NCBI GenBank assembly: GCA_019359125.1
Contig: JAHHHY010000003.1
Location: 215,853 to 279,852, forward strand
DNA from: Pleurocapsa minor GSE-CHR-MK 17-07R
GTDB taxonomy: Bacteria > Chloroflexota > Anaerolineae > Aggregatilineales > Phototrophicaceae
Direction of reading: 5' to 3'
DNA length: 64,000 bases
Shown here: positions 60,313 to 64,000 of the stretch, in pieces
How positions within the stretch are numbered: position 1 is the stretch's first letter
Layout of the letters: the number at the start of each line of letters is the position of its first letter
Program-made: the position numbers and the translations under genes
Notes under the pieces: model-generated
What the model was told of the DNA's origin: nothing
Database searches by the model: none
The model's input: the letters and a program-made list of their open reading frames with translations, nothing else

Positions 60313-60813
60313 ATGAACATCACCATTCGTGCAGCACGCACCAGCGACATCCCCGGCCTCATCGCGCTGATTGACCCGTTTGTGGAAGGCGGCAATGTGC
60401 TGCGCCGCACCTATCAGGAGCTGGGCGAGCTGCTGCCAAACTTTTTTGTCGCGGTGCTGGAGACCAGCCAGAACGGCACCGACGGCATGGGCGAAATCGT
60501 GGGCTGTGCCGCGCTGGAGATTTACTCGCCCAAGCTGGCCGAGGTACGCAGCCTGGCCGTGGCCAGCAAAATTCAGGGCCAGGGCATCGGCCGGCGGCTG
60601 GTCAGCGTGTGCGTGGAGCGCGCGCGCATCAAGAATGTGCTGGAAGTGATGGCCATCACCACATCAGACGAATTCTTCATGAAGTGCGGCTTTGACTATT
60701 CGCTGCCGGGGGCGAAGCGTGCTCTGTTCGTGCAGACGCGCGAGACCAAGGACGCGATGCATCCCACGCTCGAACAGTCCGCGCCTACAGATACTGCGCC
60801 ACGATCCCCTTAA
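60313..60813 (+). CDS. GNAT N-acetyltransferase (ArgA-like)
   Basis: 166 aa. AEVRSLAVASKIQGQGIGRR is the acetyl-CoA-binding motif A, and ITTSDEFFMKCGFDYS is the C-terminal motif. Similar short enzymes act as N-acetylglutamate synthases, but no arg genes are near. Its ATG directly follows the stop of the GT-C gene. The last 29 bases overlap the end of the convergent glycosyltransferase gene, and the C-terminal 15 residues (EQSAPTDTAPRSP) look like read-through. Confidence 0.85.
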   Translation: MNITIRAARTSDIPGLIALIDPFVEGGNVLRRTYQELGELLPNFFVAVLETSQNGTDGMGEIVGCAALEIYSPKLAEVRSLAVASKIQGQGIGRRLVSVCVERARIKNVLEVMAITTSDEFFMKCGFDYSLPGAKRALFVQTRETKDAMHPTLEQSAPTDTAPRSP

Positions 60814-61966
60814 GCTGGGCGGCGCGGTGGCGGAAGGTGTGCTCTTTCAGCAGGCGTTCGCGGGCGGCATGGCCCACGGCCCGGCGCTCGTCGTCATGGG
60901 CCAACAGCCAGCGATAGCGGTCGATCGCTTCCTCGCGGCTGGATACGATAAACACCTCTTTGCCCGGCTCGAACCACGTCTCCAGCCCGTCATACGGATT
61001 GGCGACGATGCAGCGCGCCATGCCCGCCAGCTCGAACGGGCGGCTGGATGACGAGGCAAAGACCCCGGCATGCGCGCCGCGCGTGATGCACAGGTTGATT
61101 TTGCTGCGGCAGGCGTATTCCCTCAATTTACTAAATGACATATAGGGCAGCAGGCGCGTCGGCCCCAGATCGCCCAGGTGGGTGCCGCGCACGGCAAAGT
61201 GCGCCTCAGGCATCGCTCTGGCAGGCTCGGCCAGCATGGCGTCGATCCAGGTATCGCGGTATTCGCGCCCGTGTCCGTAAAAAAACACGTCGATGTCTTC
61301 AGCCCCTTCGACCGGCGCAAACACGTCCGGGTCGGCCCCGTAAAAAAGCGGATGCGCCGCGCGCGCGCCCAGGTTCAGCAGGGACTGGCAGCCGCCCGCG
61401 CTGTTCGAGATGAAGGCGGTGTATTCGCTCAGGTCGGCGCCCTGATAAATGCGAAAGCCGGTCGCGAAGCCCTGCATGTTGGGCAGGCTGGCCGGGACAT
61501 CGCCATCATAATAGAAGACCGGCTTGTGGTGTCTGGCCTGAAGCTGGGCGGCCACGCCATTCAGGTGATTGAGCGGCACGGTGAGGAAAATGACCGCGTC
61601 GATGTCGGGTTCACGGGTGAGCAGGTTGTCGAGATGGCGCGCCCACAGCGGGGCGACCAGCTTCTGGGCGGCCTGCCGCGTCAGCCGGTCGGCGGCGCTT
61701 TCGCCCTCAGCCGGGCGAGCATCGGCGCGGGCAGGCTTCATGAAGCGGCGGCTCAGGTCGCGCCCGGCCTTGAAGGTATCGCCCAGAAATTGCGCCGGAT
61801 TATCCGCCGCACGCCACCACAGCGTCTCCACCGGCGGCCCCTGATACGGTGCCGCGATGACCTCCACGCCAATCTCATACAGGCCCTTCAACAGTTGCCA
61901 CCAGGCGGGTGTCGCGCTGAAAGGCTGGGTAAGGTCCAGGCTGGAGACGACGAATAACAGCTTCAT
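60785..61966 (-). CDS. Glycosyltransferase family 4-like protein
   Basis: 393 aa, GT-B fold. N-terminal MKLLFVVSSLDLTQPFSATP and a loop of low similarity; central VFYYDGDVPASLPN; C-terminal nucleotide-sugar domain with DVFFYGHGREYRDTWIDAML, RSKINLCITRGAHAG and SSSRPFELAGMARCIVANPY, resembling CgeB/GT4 enzymes (conserved S-x-R-P-F-E-L). The donor and acceptor are unknown. Start at 61966, because the upstream ATG at 61984 lacks support. Convergent with the GNAT gene. Confidence 0.82.
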   Translation of the reverse strand: MKLLFVVSSLDLTQPFSATPAWWQLLKGLYEIGVEVIAAPYQGPPVETLWWRAADNPAQFLGDTFKAGRDLSRRFMKPARADARPAEGESAADRLTRQAAQKLVAPLWARHLDNLLTREPDIDAVIFLTVPLNHLNGVAAQLQARHHKPVFYYDGDVPASLPNMQGFATGFRIYQGADLSEYTAFISNSAGGCQSLLNLGARAAHPLFYGADPDVFAPVEGAEDIDVFFYGHGREYRDTWIDAMLAEPARAMPEAHFAVRGTHLGDLGPTRLLPYMSFSKLREYACRSKINLCITRGAHAGVFASSSSRPFELAGMARCIVANPYDGLETWFEPGKEVFIVSSREEAIDRYRWLLAHDDERRAVGHAARERLLKEHTFRHRAAQLKGIVAQYL

Positions 61967-62189
61967 GGCGGATGATCTTTCCATGCGGCGAGACGTCGTC
62001 TATCGTAATCGCTGATATGGGGGGCGGCAAGTGCGCCGCACGTAGTTCAGGCAAAAAAAGACCGCAGGGGTGCGCCTGAAGCCGCCCACCAACAGGGCGA
62101 TGGATCGCAAGAGATACGCATCCACCAGCTTCAGACGTCCCGGCGGCCTTTGCATTGCGAACAGGCAGGGACCGCAGATCCGGCGTGAG

Positions 62190-62417
62190 CTAGCCGAACA
62201 CGCGATGCGGATGCAGATGCAGCATCGGGGTATCCGAATTCGTCGTATGCATGCGCCGCGTCGGCTGGTCAGCCGGCGGGCTGATATGACGTTCTTCAAC
62301 CAGCACAAGCCGCTGATCCTGAGTAGCCAGATGGGCAAGATGCTCCATCTCCACCATCCGGGCCAGATCCTGCATATGCAGTTCATTCAATTCGATCAGC
62401 AGGTAAGTGTTCATCAT
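62190..62417 (-). CDS. Small hypothetical protein
   Basis: 75 aa. Met-Met start with AAAGGA 6 bases upstream and an extended -10 box (TGG-TATACT, 62449-62454) about 32 bases ahead. The N-terminal half looks like one amphipathic helix (LLIELNELHMQDLARMVEME); the C-terminal half has several His (MHTTNSDTPMLHLHPHRV). No family recognised. The good ribosome site and promoter favour a real gene; the small size leaves doubt. Confidence 0.5.
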   Translation of the reverse strand: MMNTYLLIELNELHMQDLARMVEMEHLAHLATQDQRLVLVEERHISPPADQPTRRMHTTNSDTPMLHLHPHRVFG

Positions 62418-62448
62418 GCAGTCCTTTGTTTACCCACCTCTACTGTGC

Positions 62449-62454
62449 AGTATA
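62449..62454 (-). promoter_or_regulatory. Extended -10 promoter of the small ORF
   Basis: TGG-TATACT on the minus strand, an extended -10 pattern. No good -35. A second AGTATAC lies at 62496, 47 bases away. Confidence 0.45.
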
Positions 62455-62582
62455 CCATACGCACACAAGAGCATTCAGTAAGGGCATTCATGCATAGTAT
62501 ACAAATAGGGGCATTCCGCGACTACTCAGTTCACAGCCTGAGAAACACATGAATTCACGGGAACCAGCGGCCAAAAACACCC

Positions 62583-62611
62583 TTGACCGTCCCCACAGCT
62601 TCGGCTATATT
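62583..62611 (+). promoter_or_regulatory. Sigma70 promoter of tRNA-Gly
   Basis: TTGACC (62583-62588), 17-base spacer, TATATT (62606-62611), 20 bases ahead of the tRNA. Confidence 0.85.
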
Positions 62612-62631
62612 TATGGGTGTAAGCGCAGTAT

Positions 62632-62703
62632 GCGGGTGTAATTCAGCGGTAGAATGCTTCCTTGCCAAGGAAGATGTCGTGAGTTCGAATCTCATCGCCC
62701 GCT
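62632..62703 (+). tRNA. tRNA-Gly (anticodon GCC)
   Basis: Acceptor GCGGGTG pairs with CGCCCGC. Anticodon stem CTTCC/GGAAG with loop TTGCCAA (GCC). T arm GTGAG-TTCGAAT-CTCAT. CCA is not encoded, unlike tRNA-Leu at 6333. Confidence 0.95.
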
Positions 62704-62709
62704 CAATAC

Positions 62710-62739
62710 AAAAAAGCCACCAGGTCCGGTGGCTTTTTT
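62710..62739 (+). terminator. Terminator of tRNA-Gly
   Basis: Hairpin AAAAAAGCCACC / GGTGGCTTTTTT, 7 bases after the tRNA. Confidence 0.9.
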
Positions 62740-62873
62740 GTTTGCCTGGGGTTCCCATTTGCGGGCGTTGTCTGCGCCCCGGAACAGCTCCTCAAGTCAT
62801 GGCAAAATTCTGGATTTACCCCCGATGAAACGAGGGGTTCGACGGTTCAGCCAGCCCTCTCGTGCCGCCTGGG

Positions 62874-63013
62874 GTTCAAAACCCCAGGCTACAAAAAGCC
62901 AAGTCCCTGAAGGGACTGAATGCTGATGTGCAAGCCCGTTTTCTCTCAATATCAGTTAGTCCGTTTACGGATGTATCGGTTGGGTAGCCTTGGGTTTTGA
63001 ACCGAGGGCCGGC
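62874..63013. repeat. Dispersed nested-palindrome repeat, copy C
   Basis: 140 bases. Starts GCCGCCTGGGGTTCAAAACC, then AAGTCCCTGAAGGGACTGAA, and ends GGGTAGCCTTGGGTTTTGAA before CCGAGGGCCGGC. It fills most of the 380-base gap between the tRNA terminator and galT. Confidence 0.85.
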
Positions 63014-63117
63014 AGGGAAGACCTGTAAACGAGGCATCATCACCCGCGAACAATGGAGCAGTGGCCCACGGCGCGCTATACTCCGCGCAGTTCCTCGTCT
63101 TGTGATTAGGTCTTCCC

Positions 63118-64000
63118 ATGTCTGACTTCAACCCGCTTGACCATCCGCATCGCCGCTATAACCCGCTGCTGGCCGAATGGATCCTGGTCTCGCCGCACCG
63201 CACCAAGCGGCCGTGGCAGGGACAGGTGGAAAAGCTGCCACCGGATACCCGTCCGCAGCACGACCCGACCTGCTATCTGTGCCCTGGCAACGAACGGGCG
63301 GGCGGCGTGCACAATCCCGCCTATAGCGAGACCTTCGTCTTCACCAACGACTTCGCCGCCATGATGGAAGACACCCCGCTGGACGGCCAGGTGCAGGACG
63401 GCCTGCTGCGCGGCGAGCCGGTGCGCGGCACCTCACGCGTGATCTGCTTTCATCCGCGCCACGACCTGACGCTGCCGCAGATGGCCCTGCCCGATATCCG
63501 CCGCGTCGTCAATCTGTGGGCCGACCAGGTGGCCGAGCTGGGCGCGAACTATCACTGGGTGCAGGTGTTCGAGAACAAAGGCTCGGCGATGGGCGCCAGC
63601 AATCCGCATCCGCATGGCCAGATCTGGGCCAGCGACTTCCTGCCGAATTATCCGCGCCGCGAAGATGAGGCCCAGCGCGCTTACTACGCCAAGCACGGGA
63701 CGCCCATGCTGCTCGATTATGCCGTCCAGGAAGCGTCTGCCGACGAGCGCATTGTGGTGGACAACGAACACTGGATGGCCGTCGTGCCGTACTGGGCGGT
63801 CTGGCCATTCGAGACGATGCTGCTGCCGCGCGCGCATGTGCAGCGCATGACCGGCCTGAACGATGCCCAGCGCGATGCCCTGGCCGATGTGCTGAAGCGG
63901 CTGACGACGCGCTACGACAACCTGTTCGAGACCTCGTTCCCGTATTCGATGGGCTGGCACGGCGCACCCACCGGCCCGGCACTGGGACACGACCAGTCCC
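63118..64000 (+). CDS. galT: Galactose-1-phosphate uridylyltransferase, 3' end beyond window
   Basis: 294 codons visible of about 350. [20 protein letters not shown] opens the family; [12 protein letters not shown] carries a zinc Cys pair. Near residue 163, [12 protein letters not shown] holds the HPH active site with the His that forms the uridylyl-enzyme. WHGAPTG near the edge is the next conserved block. It converts galactose-1-phosphate and UDP-glucose in the Leloir pathway. AGG lies 8 bases before the ATG. Confidence 0.95.
   Translation, partial: MSDFNPLDHPHRRYNPLLAEWILVSPHRTKRPWQGQVEKLPPDTRPQHDPTCYLCPGNERAGGVHNPAYSETFVFTNDFAAMMEDTPLDGQVQDGLLRGEPVRGTSRVICFHPRHDLTLPQMALPDIRRVVNLWADQVAELGANYHWVQVFENKGSAMGASNPHPHGQIWASDFLPNYPRREDEAQRAYYAKHGTPMLLDYAVQEASADERIVVDNEHWMAVVPYWAVWPFETMLLPRAHVQRMTGLNDAQRDALADVLKRLTTRYDNLFETSFPYSMGWHGAPTGPALGHDQS

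Noticed and set aside
62471-62516. GCATTC iterons (replication origin)
   Set aside because: Only three copies at irregular spacing, and no initiator gene nearby.

Overview
The window is a GC-rich, densely coded bacterial chromosome segment without phage, plasmid or IS genes. I infer a member of the Chloroflexota (Anaerolineae-like). The reasons are groESL under CIRCE control, several Hanks-type Ser/Thr kinases, many secreted proteins with Thr/Pro-rich linkers, SH3b, PPC, PA14 and cohesin/dockerin modules, and domain families (DUF6391, DUF4342, DUF7282) that I associate with that phylum. No rRNA or other phylogenetic marker allows a firmer placement.

Layout. 1-8.5 kb: a truncated fasciclin protein, an AmtB ammonium transporter, a PucR-type regulator, a membrane-anchored beta-propeller, a nucleotidyltransferase of the RfaE2 type, tRNA-Leu(UAA), and a def-ppk2-cupin run. 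8.5-21 kb: an inverted-repeat element, oligoendopeptidase F, pterin dehydratase, a membrane kinase, MsrA, groES-groEL with two CIRCE sites, a 145-bp tandem repeat array, a CrtI-type desaturase coupled to a DsbA-like lipoprotein that lacks its CXXC, and a YceI protein. 21-36 kb: a PyrK-like Fe-S protein, a large secreted protein that looks like a dead metallopeptidase, a second kinase with internal repeats, holA, DUF6391, a PPC-domain surface protein, MarR, the cobalamin adenosyltransferase, a BON protein, a secreted HExxH protease and an esterase.

36.6-50.4 kb is an island of exported surface proteins: a Thr/Pro-rich propeller lipoprotein with SH3b, a TIM-barrel hydrolase with SH3b, an adhesin-like protein with two SH3b domains, a four-repeat DUF7282 protein, three neighbouring genes that encode a membrane-anchored cohesin and two dockerin proteins, then a PA14-SH3b protein. 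This cohesin/dockerin set with no cellulase beside it is the best candidate for an undescribed system: a small cell-surface assembly scaffold.

50.4-64 kb: a SIS sugar isomerase, a kinase fused to a response regulator, an AttH/CrtC lipocalin, a DtxR regulator facing an OsmC-SLATT pair, an M28 peptidase, a GT-C glycosyltransferase, GNAT, a GT4-like glycosyltransferase, a small ORF, tRNA-Gly(GCC) and the start of galT.

Repeats are a second theme. The window holds a three-copy family of about 150 bp with nested palindromes, the tandem array, a CCTCA-bounded palindrome seen twice, and a terminator hairpin with the same loop used at two loci. Gene packing is tight: four convergent pairs overlap by exactly four bases at shared YTAR stop codons.
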